From contig VHIT02000014.1 in assembly GCA_009768925.2 (NCBI GenBank), positions 40,081-104,080 on the forward strand: 64,000 nucleotides of DNA, read 5' to 3'. A program made the position numbers and the translations under genes. Position 1 is the first letter of the stretch; each line of letters opens with the position of its first letter. This DNA comes from Cryptosporidium bovis (lineage: Eukaryota > Apicomplexa > Conoidasida > Eucoccidiorida > Cryptosporidiidae). The notes beneath the pieces were generated by a model. It did no database searches. It had not been told where the DNA came from and saw nothing but the letters and a program-made list of their open reading frames with translations. Positions 30,909 through 41,235 of this stretch are shown piece after piece.

Positions 30909-31436
30909 TTAAGTTGTCATTTTTGGATCAAATACATTTTGTGAGGCGTTATTAGATCCATACTGATCATAGTTGTTTTCTAGTTCGTACATATTACCTG
31001 GGCCTAGAACCGTTTCTTTCATATGAAAAGAGACAGCTCTTGTTGTTCTCCCAGTTCTTCTTGGTCCAACTACTCCTCTCGCCATTAAATCTAGATTCTC
31101 CATGAAAATGTTGTCTATAGACTCTGGAATGAACTCCCATCTATATAGCCAAGCCCCCTCATTCTTTCCTGCTCTTCTTTGCACTCTCCTCCACCTCCTT
31201 GGCCTTCCAGGAACAAGAACCAAACTTGAAAACTTTAGGAATTGATTCGGAGGAAAGCGACGTTTTACCTTTTCATCTATATTTTTCGATTCAATATTCC
31301 GAATATTCACATTTGAATCTGAAATATTATTATCTGCAGTTCTACCTACAAACTCAATATTATCTGGTTCACTATTTCTTTCTTGCTTTTTGGGTGATGG
31401 AGGAGAAAAAGGAACTGAACTCTCATGTAGATTCAT
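30909..31436 (-). CDS. Small basic protein, unknown
   Basis: A 175-residue frame with a good ATG. The N-terminus is acidic/Pro/Asn-rich and probably disordered. A central block (about residues 66-102: 'FLKFSSLVLVPGRPRRWRRV' followed by 'YRWEFIPE') is rich in W and R and hydrophobics and looks like a compact conserved domain. A segment 'GVVGPRRTGRTTRAVSF' follows. The W...YRW pattern weakly recalls BCL7-like chromatin proteins, but that is not a family assignment. I cannot name it. A GGCGCC site lies 365 bp upstream at 31801. Confidence 0.6.
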   Translation of the reverse strand: MNLHESSVPFSPPSPKKQERNSEPDNIEFVGRTADNNISDSNVNIRNIESKNIDEKVKRRFPPNQFLKFSSLVLVPGRPRRWRRVQRRAGKNEGAWLYRWEFIPESIDNIFMENLDLMARGVVGPRRTGRTTRAVSFHMKETVLGPGNMYELENNYDQYGSNNASQNVFDPKMTT

Positions 31437-31845
31437 TGTATTGTAGTTAGAAAAATAAAAACTACTAAAAATCCGTAAAATTATTCCCAGTCACACCATA
31501 AAAGTTATTTTAAAGTGGGATATCTAAAGTAATCAAACATAAATACGCAATATTATCCATAAAACCTTCAAACCCCTCTTGGTGTTAGTTCGGAAACAAA
31601 GACGCAAAACAAACCAAAATACAGGACTAATTGACGAATTTTATTATTATGTGGAAACTGTATAGACAAAATACTATTGATCTCTTATATTTCTAAATTA
31701 TCTTTTGTATATTGAGAATCGTTGTTCCTATATTGAGTTTTTTTTCCCAGCCTGAAGAATAGTATATTCTCTTCAAATACCCGTTTTAAAAATTGAAAAA
31801 GGCGCCATTGTATTAGCGAATTTTTCCTTGCAAAAAGACCACAGT
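31437..31845. other. Intergenic with one GGCGCC site
   Basis: 409 bp between two minus-strand genes. Contains GGCGCC at 31801-31806, just downstream of the capping protein stop and 365 bp upstream of the small basic protein gene. No ORF or RNA seen. Confidence 0.45.
31801..31806. promoter_or_regulatory. GGCGCC E2F-like site
   Basis: Sequence AAAAAGGCGCCATTG. It is farther from the nearest start codon (365 bp) than most sites in this window, so its link to the gene ending at 30909 is less certain. Confidence 0.35.
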
Positions 31846-33097
31846 TCAACTGCCTAAATTTATACTTTTAATGATCGTCTCATTCAATGGTTCTTGTATA
31901 GAAGTACAAAATTCCTCCCAATTAAATTTCACAGGGTTAATAGGCATCAAACGTCTCAGTTTTTTTATTCTATCATCTTTGAACTCGATTAATTGCTCAT
32001 TTAGTTCTTGTTGAATTCTTCTTTCACAGCTAGAAATAGATTCAGATGATTCTTTCGAGAATAATAAAGGACTCTGCGTAATTTGAATTAAATTTTAGTG
32101 TTTTTTTATGTTGGACTTTAACTTACATTTATCAGTTGGTCTTGAGAATGATTCTTCGAAACAATGTTAATCCTAATGTCATCTTTTGCATGAACAAGAT
32201 GAGAGTTTCCATCTTCTGAGCTATAACAATGTAGATGTACTTTTCCTTTCCATATTAATTCTTTACTATTTTTGTCATCTGTGAACTCGAACCTCCATTC
32301 AGAATTCCAAACTCCAGTTCTACATTAAATGAACAATAGAAGCAATAATCAAATATTATCATTTTTATCTTTAAAAAAACTTACTTTTTTGAAGGTAATT
32401 TTAGAGAGGCAGAAGAACGAATAACTAGCAAAGTTTCATTATTGTTCATGCTTATTTTTGGGAGTAACTCAGAATCATATATTATTGTCCTCCTGATTGG
32501 AGTATTGAAATCAGTTAAATCTAAACTCTCAAAGTTATCATGACCTTGAGATTCATTTGAAAATAGTTTGTTATTCTTAAAATACAAAAGATGTTTATCC
32601 AAAAATCTATTCTCAAGCTCTTTTCTGAATAAAGATAGTTTTGAATCTTTAAACTCGCTAAATTTCTCAATATCAACTATTTCCAATATACTTGCTTTTA
32701 AGACGAAATTAATACCCAAAAATGGGTCCATGTATTTAAACAATTTTTCTTCTTGAGTCTCTGAACAATTTTCATCATTGACCCTTCCATACTTACTCAC
32801 TACACTCCAGAATGTTAAATCCATATTTTGATCAAGATTTTTAATCGGAACCAACATAGAGAACTTTTCCAAATGGTTCACCGCTATTTCCTCGATTAAT
32901 TCTTGCTCTTTTTCTGAGTTTCCAAAAAAGTTCGAACATATGTCTAATGTTCCAAAAACAGTCCCTGGTGCAGAATAATTACATATTTTCCTAGATTAAA
33001 ATTCATAAAATGAAAACAATATTACGAACTTGAAAAGAAATAAACACTCAAAATAGGTACTAACCTACCCTAACGAATGATCTAGATTTTCCATCAT
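31846..33097 (-). CDS. CAPZA: F-actin capping protein alpha subunit (4 exons)
   Basis: I assembled four exons on the minus strand: 33097-33069, 32990-32385, 32319-32127 and 32073-31846. The introns are 78, 65 and 53 bases, all GT/AG, with phases that agree throughout, giving 351 residues. Family landmarks are in order: 'ICNYSAPGTVFGTLDIC' (the N-terminal AP-G-F-N-E-V region of CapZ alpha), 'TGVWNSEWRFEF', 'GKVHLHCYSSEDGNSHLV' (the alpha-subunit beta-strand core) and 'RRLMPINPVKFNWEEF' near the C-terminus (R-R-x-L/M-P-x-x-x-x-K-x-x-W). The protein caps actin barbed ends with a beta subunit encoded elsewhere. The first exon (10 codons: MMENLDHSLG) is short and least certain. It is somewhat longer than typical (about 285), with acidic insertions in exon 2. 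Confidence 0.87.
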
Positions 33098-33300
33098 ATA
33101 AAATAGATAAATCACAAACCCTGTCCACACTTATATTGGATTTTAATAAGGTACCTATAGAATTTACCCACCTCAACTGCCCCCGCCAAACACTCATTTG
33201 CATGAAAAGCAAGAACATTCGCGATTAAATCAGAGATAAAAGAAAAATGAAATCACATTATAGAACATATCATTAATTAGGTCACATGTTACTAATCTGA

Positions 33301-36300
33301 TTAAAAAATCTTAGTTACTGGCGTAACTATATATATTAAATCTGATTTCGAAATAATGTATTTGGGGTTAGGTGAAAGCAATAAAATCCTGTTGTTAAGA
33401 TTGAACTTCGGTGCAATTCGACCAAAATGATCGCTTACAGCATTTAAAGTGTTATTTCTTTCATTTATTGTCTGAAATCCATTGTATGAGCCAGGTTCTG
33501 GGAATTGTGAGTTTGGAATCTCACAATTATCTGTGAGTGTGTGAACTATTCCTATTGTTATTATTCCACTTATTCTAAGAATTTCTCTAAAAAGAGTCAA
33601 AAAGTTACATCCGTGAAATCTTTCTGGAATTGTGATAAGTTCTAATGCACCCCACTCAGTGTAATCTGGAACAAAATCGTTTTCAGGAGAAAAGCTACTT
33701 GAAGCTGAATAAAATCTTTGTAAGCTAAAATTTGAGATATTGTTTCTAATTTGATTATCAAAGGTCATTGGACTATTAAAAAAGTTATATCTTTCATTAT
33801 ATCCTAACAGTGGTTTTATTGAATCTGAAGTTGCCAAAATGGGATTTATTTTTACGCTTCTAAATATAATAGGTATAATCATATCCGTAGTTAATACTCT
33901 TCCTGATATAACGGTTGGGCAAGTAGAAAAGTCCCATTCATTGGATGATATCCAAGAAGTATTATCAAGCAGTGGAAGGGACTCTTCAAATCTTATATCT
34001 GCAATTATTGCAGGAAAGAAATACGGAGGGAGGTGACCACCCTCAAATAGCCACTTTTTTGTTAGCTGGGCCAAATTTGCTGTAATTTTCCATTGCCACA
34101 TATTCCATTTGGCATCAAACAATTTCAATTCTCTATTCTTTATTTCTGATGTATTGTTCTTTATATTATTTTTATTTTGTAATTTTGAAATGTAACTTAA
34201 TTTACTGTTATTATTCACCCCATTCTTTCTCAAAAGGACTATCTCTGCTTGTATCTTCATGTTAATTAACGAATGAATTCTCCAACATGTAGTTATGACT
34301 TTTGAATCACTATTAACTGAGTTTGATGAACAAACAACTATTGAGTGAGCATAAAACAATCCAGATCTTATCAAATCTTCATCATTAGATGAATTTCCAT
34401 TAATGTATATTCCAACACATCCTGGTGGAACTATTGCTTTCCTAAAGTACTTCTCATCGTTGTCTTTTGATAAAAAAACGATTATAGTTGATAAAATTAA
34501 TGACTGACTTGAAATTGGAACAGTTGTTTTAAAATGTCTATTATATCTATAATAATCCCATCCCACTGGTATTGACCTATTTAATATTACTCCATTTAGA
34601 AACTCTTGAATGGATTCAGGCCACTCGCAAACCAATAAAATAAATGTTGTGCCATGAATATATCCTTCTATCTTTGAAGGACAAAACATTTCAAGTTTTT
34701 CAATATGAGATATTTTTGAATATTTTAATTCTCTATGTACTGGTGAGGGTGGTAAACCTCTAACTTGTGTATTTTTAAAAATTGTCGATCTTCTTATTCT
34801 AGGAGTAATTGGTGTATCTACTTTCCAAGAAGGTATGATCAACTTATTGTTGATTAACTGCGTTTTTCCTTGTAAACAAAGCCTTATATAATTGAGTGAC
34901 TGTCTTACTTGTAAATTATGTATTTGTTGGTATTTTTCCAATTTGTCTTTTATTTTTCCTTTTTCATGGATAAAAGAAAATATTTTTTCCTTTGAATTAG
35001 ATATTATTAACAATTTCACGTCACTATCTCTTTCTATTATAAAGTCTCCATATTTCCATCTTTTACCAGTTATATAGTCTGATGGATTTAATATCTTTCT
35101 TCTAGTGGAGCCTACTTGTACCTTATCAATATTTTTAAAATAAATATTTTTATCCCCACTGTTTTCATTTGATTTGTTCACTTTAGATTTATTTGCAAAC
35201 ATTCTTAACTTTTTGAAACTTAATATTTCACTAGTTCCATTTCTGCTAGCCTCATTTCTTGCATCTTCCAACTCACTAGATTTACCTCCGGTGCTACTGT
35301 GATTTCTTGGAGTTTCACACTTTTCACAACTTTCATCGTCTGACGTAATTATGAAGTTAAATAACTCGTTTTCCTCATTATCCTCATCATAATCTACATT
35401 TTCCTCACTTTCGTATCCATTCTGACTTATTTGTAAACATTTATTTGGTTCTTCTTTCACATCTACTGTTATTCCAATGCAAATTAAAGAATACATATCG
35501 TATAAAAATGACGATATCTGTAAGAATTGCATGTTATTCATGTAGTCGGGCAATGGTATTTCCAGAAGTTCACAAAAAGTTCCATTTATGTAATCTTTTG
35601 CAAGCAAGTTTGCTTTTGATACAATATCTGCCAGTAAATCGTTGCCCCTAACTGAATTGTTTTGCGAAAATTCATTAAAATTGCCATTTTCCAAATCAAA
35701 CATGTCTATATCAATAGTCTCTGTTTCATTAACATCACCGACACTAGTTTCAGTACTTTTATTTGTATTCCTGGAAACATTTCCGGAAAAATCATTTACC
35801 TGATACAATCTATTGTCGCCATATTCATCTAATATACCTTTTATCGAATTATACAGTGATTTTTCCGTTGAACTGTCTTCTATTTTAATAGTATTGAATA
35901 AATTAGCCAAAAGTGTTGAGAATCCGGGGCATAAAGATGTTTTAGCTAATAATCTTGACCTCACTTCTGCTATATAAATAGATTTATAAGTGTTTCTGAA
36001 CTTTGTTGGATTATCACTTTTGTGAAAATCGTTTTTATTATTTTTTTGCCTTTCTTGCCCAAAATTCATCCTTTCTTTAATGATGTTTTTTATTCTGTTC
36101 ATCTCATTGTTGTGATCTGTATTTGACATTTTAGAAAGGTAAAATAAGTAACTACTTATTTCTTCAGGTCTGCTTGGTGCTTTTAGTATTGGATTATTTG
36201 ACAAAACCGTTCTCCTAGTTGTATTTACATCTTGAATTCCATATAGATCATAAAAGTGGTCGTCCCTAAGAGCATTATCCAACTTGAAATCCGAATTTTC

Positions 36301-38523
36301 ACCGTTAAATACAACAACAGAGTCAATACAGTAATTCGTTGACATATCGGTTAAAAATTTGTCAGAATTGCATTGTCCATACTTCCTAAATATTAACTTT
36401 TCGGACACAAATACAGACTCATTCTGTCTCGTTTTGAATAAATATTCATAATCATCCAGGTTTAAAAATTTTCTCACCGAATACCAGGCCATCATAGTAT
36501 CTCTTTCCAAATCAAGCAGTTTTTCAAAAGTCACAACTTTGGAATTCCCTTTTCCGAGTTGTTTATCAATATACTTGAAACTCGACCCATTTGAGTTCTC
36601 ATTCAGTGAAATATCAGTTGGAGATAAAACTTGAGCATTAATTGCATCACTCCAGAAGTAAATGGCAGTTATAAATCCCCTAATACTCTCAATATCCTCC
36701 TTTAGATTTTCAAAGTTTTTAAGTTTTTTCACGAAAAGTTGTGTCTTTAAAGAAATTTGAGAATCCTTAACAAGTTTAGAATATTCTCTTGGATCTACTG
36801 TAGTTAAAACCATAACTATAGGTTGATATCTAATTATATTTCCAGAATTTCCATTGAATTTTTTTATTAAATCTATATTAACATTAAGTTGGTTGAGTTC
36901 CATTAATAAATATGAAAGATGCTTAACAGATGGTGTCCCTATTACCAATACTAGCTTTGTATGAATGTGCTCTTTTTCAAATATGCTTTCATCATAAACT
37001 CCTACATTACATACCCCAATAGTTTCTGGAGGTGTTTGGGCCAACTGAAAAAGTTTACTTATTTGATTAGGAACATATATAATTGTGAATATAATGAGTA
37101 CAATACATACAAGTCTTGATACGAAGTATGTGGGTGAGTAGTCACCATACCCTACAGTTGAAATTGTAATAATTGTATAGTAAACAAAATCAAATAGATT
37201 TTTAAAATTTTCTCTGGGGGATTCTATAATCATCATTGCTCCAGAAAAACCTAGGACGACACAGGTAATTGTCCAAATAACGGTTATGCACGTCCTCATT
37301 ACCTCAGTTGACCAATAGAAGATAATAAAGAGAATTGGAATAGGATTCAACAATCTAAAAAACCTGAGGAATCCAAGTACAAATAACGTTGTAATTGGTC
37401 CAGTTCCTATTGAATACTTCATTATCAATAATACGGGTGATGTTGTTAAGACTTCAAATAGAGAGACAAACATTGAAGAAGTAATAAGATATTTCATTGC
37501 CATTATCCTATTGATTCCTCTACTCAACCTTGATATCTCAAGCAAAATCTTATAAAATAAACTGAAATCCGCTATCCAAAGAAATGCCTCGTCAAAAAGT
37601 AATAATTTTTCAATACCACTTTTTATTTTCCAAGGTTCCTCATATGATGCTCTCGTCAAATAATGTGTATCTATTACCCACAAAAACGCCCATGCTAAGT
37701 TGATTAAAAATACTGAAACTTGGACAAAGTCCTTTGAAAAAAACGCATTTAGACCTCTTAGAAAATAACGATCGTAAATATGTAGTATTTTGCTTCTAAT
37801 CAAGTCAGATTTTCTACTATTTACAATATTACCTTCTGTTATATTAGAAAAAGATTTTGAGATGATAATTTTATTCATTTTCCTGTGGTCCAATTCCTCT
37901 AGATTATTAGTGACACTTCTCCTTGTACCTATACTTTTATTTCTCATGCTAGTAATACTTGTTATTTTTTCAAGCAATTTATTATTATTCGAGTTTGATG
38001 ATACAAATGAATTAGCATTTGCCAATACATTTGTACTTGGATCTGCATAATTCAACAAAATTTTCGATGCCCCATTATTTCGCCCCCGATCATTTTCATC
38101 ATTATCGTTTTCACTTTTTCTTTCATCGTCTAACGTAAACTCTATATCTAGATTATTAAAAGCAAGTACATTGTTCTCCCTTTTCTCTATTTTCTCGCAA
38201 CTCTCATAATTCCCAAAAAACTCTTCTAATTGAATTTTATTTATTTCGATATTCTTTTGCAGACCCAATTTAGCTAGCCTTCTCCTTATTAACTTCCTTC
38301 TCACACCAAAAATATATCTCTTTATTCTCCCGAACGTTTCTAAGGGGTAAATCAATATCTTGATAAATATCACGAAGAATATTGTACATACAAAAATACC
38401 AACAGCTAACGCTAATGCTATTATATATTTTAGATCGTGAAACAAGAATAAATGGCAAGCAACCAAGGATACTGCGTAGATTATCAGGATTGGAATAGAT
38501 AACCAAGCATGATAAAAAATCAT
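33301..38523 (-). CDS. Large BK/Slo-like potassium channel
   Basis: The 1,740-residue protein has two N-terminal spans (about 5-60), a long Asn/Ser-rich cytosolic insert, then S1-S6-like spans (about 255-490). The pore carries 'TISTVGYGDYSP' (about 451-462), the classical K+ selectivity filter TVGYGD. The voltage-sensor span is poor in arginine ('GFLRFFRLLNPIP'). After S6 comes an RCK-type fold ('HTKLVLVIGTPSVKHLSYLL', about 519), as in calcium-activated BK channels, with a second, widely interrupted RCK-like region extending to the C-terminus. Large low-complexity insertions (about 600-1,150) enlarge it beyond usual BK length (about 1,200). It is likely a plasma-membrane K+ channel; gating by calcium is inferred. 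A GGCGCC site lies 106 bp upstream. Confidence 0.92.
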   Translation of the reverse strand: MIFYHAWLSIPILIIYAVSLVACHLFLFHDLKYIIALALAVGIFVCTIFFVIFIKILIYPLETFGRIKRYIFGVRRKLIRRRLAKLGLQKNIEINKIQLEEFFGNYESCEKIEKRENNVLAFNNLDIEFTLDDERKSENDNDENDRGRNNGASKILLNYADPSTNVLANANSFVSSNSNNNKLLEKITSITSMRNKSIGTRRSVTNNLEELDHRKMNKIIISKSFSNITEGNIVNSRKSDLIRSKILHIYDRYFLRGLNAFFSKDFVQVSVFLINLAWAFLWVIDTHYLTRASYEEPWKIKSGIEKLLLFDEAFLWIADFSLFYKILLEISRLSRGINRIMAMKYLITSSMFVSLFEVLTTSPVLLIMKYSIGTGPITTLFVLGFLRFFRLLNPIPILFIIFYWSTEVMRTCITVIWTITCVVLGFSGAMMIIESPRENFKNLFDFVYYTIITISTVGYGDYSPTYFVSRLVCIVLIIFTIIYVPNQISKLFQLAQTPPETIGVCNVGVYDESIFEKEHIHTKLVLVIGTPSVKHLSYLLMELNQLNVNIDLIKKFNGNSGNIIRYQPIVMVLTTVDPREYSKLVKDSQISLKTQLFVKKLKNFENLKEDIESIRGFITAIYFWSDAINAQVLSPTDISLNENSNGSSFKYIDKQLGKGNSKVVTFEKLLDLERDTMMAWYSVRKFLNLDDYEYLFKTRQNESVFVSEKLIFRKYGQCNSDKFLTDMSTNYCIDSVVVFNGENSDFKLDNALRDDHFYDLYGIQDVNTTRRTVLSNNPILKAPSRPEEISSYLFYLSKMSNTDHNNEMNRIKNIIKERMNFGQERQKNNKNDFHKSDNPTKFRNTYKSIYIAEVRSRLLAKTSLCPGFSTLLANLFNTIKIEDSSTEKSLYNSIKGILDEYGDNRLYQVNDFSGNVSRNTNKSTETSVGDVNETETIDIDMFDLENGNFNEFSQNNSVRGNDLLADIVSKANLLAKDYINGTFCELLEIPLPDYMNNMQFLQISSFLYDMYSLICIGITVDVKEEPNKCLQISQNGYESEENVDYDEDNEENELFNFIITSDDESCEKCETPRNHSSTGGKSSELEDARNEASRNGTSEILSFKKLRMFANKSKVNKSNENSGDKNIYFKNIDKVQVGSTRRKILNPSDYITGKRWKYGDFIIERDSDVKLLIISNSKEKIFSFIHEKGKIKDKLEKYQQIHNLQVRQSLNYIRLCLQGKTQLINNKLIIPSWKVDTPITPRIRRSTIFKNTQVRGLPPSPVHRELKYSKISHIEKLEMFCPSKIEGYIHGTTFILLVCEWPESIQEFLNGVILNRSIPVGWDYYRYNRHFKTTVPISSQSLILSTIIVFLSKDNDEKYFRKAIVPPGCVGIYINGNSSNDEDLIRSGLFYAHSIVVCSSNSVNSDSKVITTCWRIHSLINMKIQAEIVLLRKNGVNNNSKLSYISKLQNKNNIKNNTSEIKNRELKLFDAKWNMWQWKITANLAQLTKKWLFEGGHLPPYFFPAIIADIRFEESLPLLDNTSWISSNEWDFSTCPTVISGRVLTTDMIIPIIFRSVKINPILATSDSIKPLLGYNERYNFFNSPMTFDNQIRNNISNFSLQRFYSASSSFSPENDFVPDYTEWGALELITIPERFHGCNFLTLFREILRISGIITIGIVHTLTDNCEIPNSQFPEPGSYNGFQTINERNNTLNAVSDHFGRIAPKFNLNNRILLLSPNPKYIISKSDLIYIVTPVTKIF

Positions 38524-39112
38524 TCTGTCTATATTAATATTACAATATTAAATATTTTTCGACTGCGATATTATTTTCAGTCGCCAACTTTTACATGTAA
38601 AGGGTAATTATTATTATTGGAATTATTGGGCGCCACCAAAAAAGGTTTTGTTTGGCCACATTTTGTCCCCAGAGACTTCAATACTGCCAAATTTAGTTCG
38701 CAGATCAAAGCTGAAATGGCCGCCAAAACGGTTGCCTTGATCAGGATTTCTGCTTCATGACACACAATTCAAGGGAATTGTTGGGTTCAGGAGGAATAAG
38801 TATAGATAACCAGAAATCTACTAATGCGAACAAACCAAGCAAGGTAAATAACGATCCGGGAACATAAGCCCGGTGGAAGTGAGTGTCGAATGTTATTTGT
38901 GGATCAGGAATGTAAAAAAAAAGTTGAAAAGGTAATAGCTATCCTAATTTAACTCACTAATTCTGAACTCTAATAATAAAACTAATAACCGTGAATTAAA
39001 AAGAGTTGTTAGACGTAAATTAAAAAGAAAGATACATCAATTTTAAATATTAATGATTATTATCGCCGTGAAAAAGCGAAAATACTAAAATCTCACATAA
39101 AGAAGGAAATAA
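38524..39112. other. Intergenic, K+ channel promoter; possible tiny gene
   Basis: 589 bp between the channel start and the ribosomal protein SA stop. It holds an E2F-like site at 38629 and a plus-strand ATG frame at 38757-38849 ending in a good donor (AAG|GTAAAT). No convincing acceptor follows, so I do not call a gene (see findings). Confidence 0.45.
38629..38634. promoter_or_regulatory. GGCGCC E2F-like site
   Basis: Sequence TGGGCGCCACCAAA, 106 bp upstream of the K+ channel ATG. It could also serve the plus-strand frame starting at 38757. Confidence 0.45.
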
Positions 39113-39883
39113 TTATGGAGCATTTCTCCATTCGTCCGCTGCGGAACCACCCCAGTTTCCTGTAACACCATTCCAGTCGTTGGCAGCAGCAGCGCTATCT
39201 ACAGCGGTTCCTTCGATATCTACTCCCATTCCATCATTGATTTCCATGTCGCCAGCAATGGCAGAGTTATCGTACTCTTCAGGGTCTCTCCAGAAGAACA
39301 CATCAACCATAATGTCCCATTTGTCGGTCTTACCACGTAGGAAGTTGACTTCACGAGCTAATAAATAGTAAATTAATGCAATTGACTCCTTACCTTTGTT
39401 GTTACATGGGATTGCAATATCAACGTATTGTAGGGGAGAGTCAGTATCACAGAGTGCAATGACCGGGATATTAGCATAAGAACTTTCAATAACAGCCTGA
39501 GAGTCTACACGTGGATCTGTAACAATCAATAAACGTGGCTCCATGAATTTCTGAGTAATTTGGTTGGTTAATGTACCTGGAGTGAAACGGCCAACCATTG
39601 CATGAGCCCCTGTATGCTGAGAAAACTTTAATGCTGGTCTCGAACCATATGGCCTTTGAGAAACAACAACTACATCAGCCATGTTATCGATAGTGGCAAT
39701 GATTCTTGCTGCTATTTGAACCTTCTCCCATGTCTTAGCAAGATTTATTAAGAATATTCCCTCGTTTGTTCTTTTATAAACATATGGAACCATTTTGTCT
39801 TCAACATTCTTTGTTCCTATATGAGTTTTGCATACGATCATCTTTGCAATGTCGTCTAATTTGCGCGTTTCTGCTGGTGGCAT
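39113..39883 (-). CDS. RPSA: 40S ribosomal protein SA (uS2)
   Basis: The 256-residue product matches small-subunit protein uS2/RPSA: '[19 protein letters not shown]', '[18 protein letters not shown]', '[20 protein letters not shown]', '[20 protein letters not shown]' and '[20 protein letters not shown]' are hallmark segments. It binds the 40S head-platform junction and is needed for 18S rRNA maturation. The C-terminal 45 residues are an acidic, Ala/Gly/Trp-rich tail ('[12 protein letters not shown]') like the tails of eukaryotic RPSA; the vertebrate laminin-receptor extension is shorter or absent. Codon use is less AT-rich than in neighbours, as expected for a highly expressed gene. Identification is secure. 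Confidence 0.97.
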   Translation of the reverse strand: MPPAETRKLDDIAKMIVCKTHIGTKNVEDKMVPYVYKRTNEGIFLINLAKTWEKVQIAARIIATIDNMADVVVVSQRPYGSRPALKFSQHTGAHAMVGRFTPGTLTNQITQKFMEPRLLIVTDPRVDSQAVIESSYANIPVIALCDTDSPLQYVDIAIPCNNKGKESIALIYYLLAREVNFLRGKTDKWDIMVDVFFWRDPEEYDNSAIAGDMEINDGMGVDIEGTAVDSAAAANDWNGVTGNWGGSAADEWRNAP

Positions 39884-41235
39884 CCTTAAGTAGTTACTTG
39901 CTATCTAAACTTTCCGTTACAATACTCTATAATCCAAAAAATATGAGGAAATCGTTCGGCAACGATCAAAACTCGTGCTTTCCTTAAACTTTTATGCCTC
40001 CAAGGAAAGTCCAATATAATTTTTTTAATTTTTATCTATTATGTACCGCAAGACAATTTTATCTGTCTCCGTCTCTATTTCCAACTATTGACGTCTCGTG
40101 AAAATGGCGCTACCTCCTATTAAAAGATTTAGTTAACAGTACAGAATGGTGTTTATTGATCATTTGAAGGAAACATTCTTCTTTTGTTTGAGATGCATTC
40201 ATGCCATACTTTATGAATAAATTCATGTGCTTTGTCGTTCCAAATTCACACAAACTATTTAAATTGTTCACTTTATTTAACTATTTTTCCCGAGTTTATT
40301 TTGTTAATTTGCTAGGTGTGGATAAAATAGTGCCGATTAGATAAGTTATTTCTTCCTCTAGCAACCATTTCTCACGTTGATTTCAAGGGTTAGCTATACA
40401 TTTGTTTCCATCTATTACTGACTCTCATATTTATGCGGGTTTTGACACGTTCATTACCTTATTGGGCACTTTCTTTAAACCAAATGAATTACTCCACTAG
40501 TTGATTATTTGTTTCATTTATTGTTACTGAAAGTACTTTAATCTTGATTTGTGTTTCGTTTTCTATGAACTGTAAATTACATTAATGAGTATGTTCGGCC
40601 TGCAACTACTTTTATTGCTTTATTACATATAGTTCTAGAGTTGTTTTTGGGCCTGTTTCGTTCACAAAAAAAAACTAGCTTTTATTCAATAGTTGCTAAA
40701 CATATCCACAAAAGCAAATATAACTTCAAAGTGTAAAATGCCACAACTGTCTAATAGCATTCATATATCAGGATATAAAAAGAATATAGACTTGATGAAA
40801 ATGTTGCTACTATAGTGCAAAGTAATGGTAAACGGTACACAACATGGTAGGACAGGATGGATGGTGATATTGCCTTAAATCACCTGGACATAAAAAAAAG
40901 GTATTTTCCCCTTTGCAAAATAAGTTGGTGACATAAGTATATGGGGTGCATGTACAATGAGAACAAACTTAAAGATATAGACTAATGATTAGGTGAGTTG
41001 GCACAAACAAAATATTAAACGGACAAAATAATAGAAATAATAACAGTAGAGTTTTACTATCTGAAAATAATTAACAGTTAAGGCGCTTAAAAGAATAAAT
41101 AGATGTCAACAAAAAAATGTGCATATAAAAAGATTTGTTTAAAGACAAAAACCAATGAGATGTAGCCAAAAAATTCTGTAACTAAGCCTTGAATTAATTC
41201 TTATAATTTTTTTCTTAAACTTTATTTTCGTTGAA
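39884..41235. other. 1.35 kb divergent intergenic region
   Basis: This lies between RPSA and PS decarboxylase (divergent). A GGCGC near 40107 is about 220 bp upstream of RPSA, and another near 41082 is about 150 bp upstream of the decarboxylase. The rest is AT-rich without a coding frame or a recognisable RNA gene. Length is notable for this genome, and an unannotated non-coding transcript is possible. Confidence 0.5.

Noticed and set aside
30909-31436. BCL7 family assignment
   Set aside because: Only a short W/R pattern resembles it. Not enough to name the protein.
38577-38765. 62-codon minus-strand frame upstream of the K+ channel
   Set aside because: Overlaps the promoter and the GGCGCC site, and ends in Asn repeats. 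No evidence of function.
39884-41235. Possible tRNA or snoRNA gene
   Set aside because: I looked for a tRNA B-box with a cloverleaf, and for C/D or H/ACA boxes; none could be assembled convincingly. The same was true of the other long intergenic regions.
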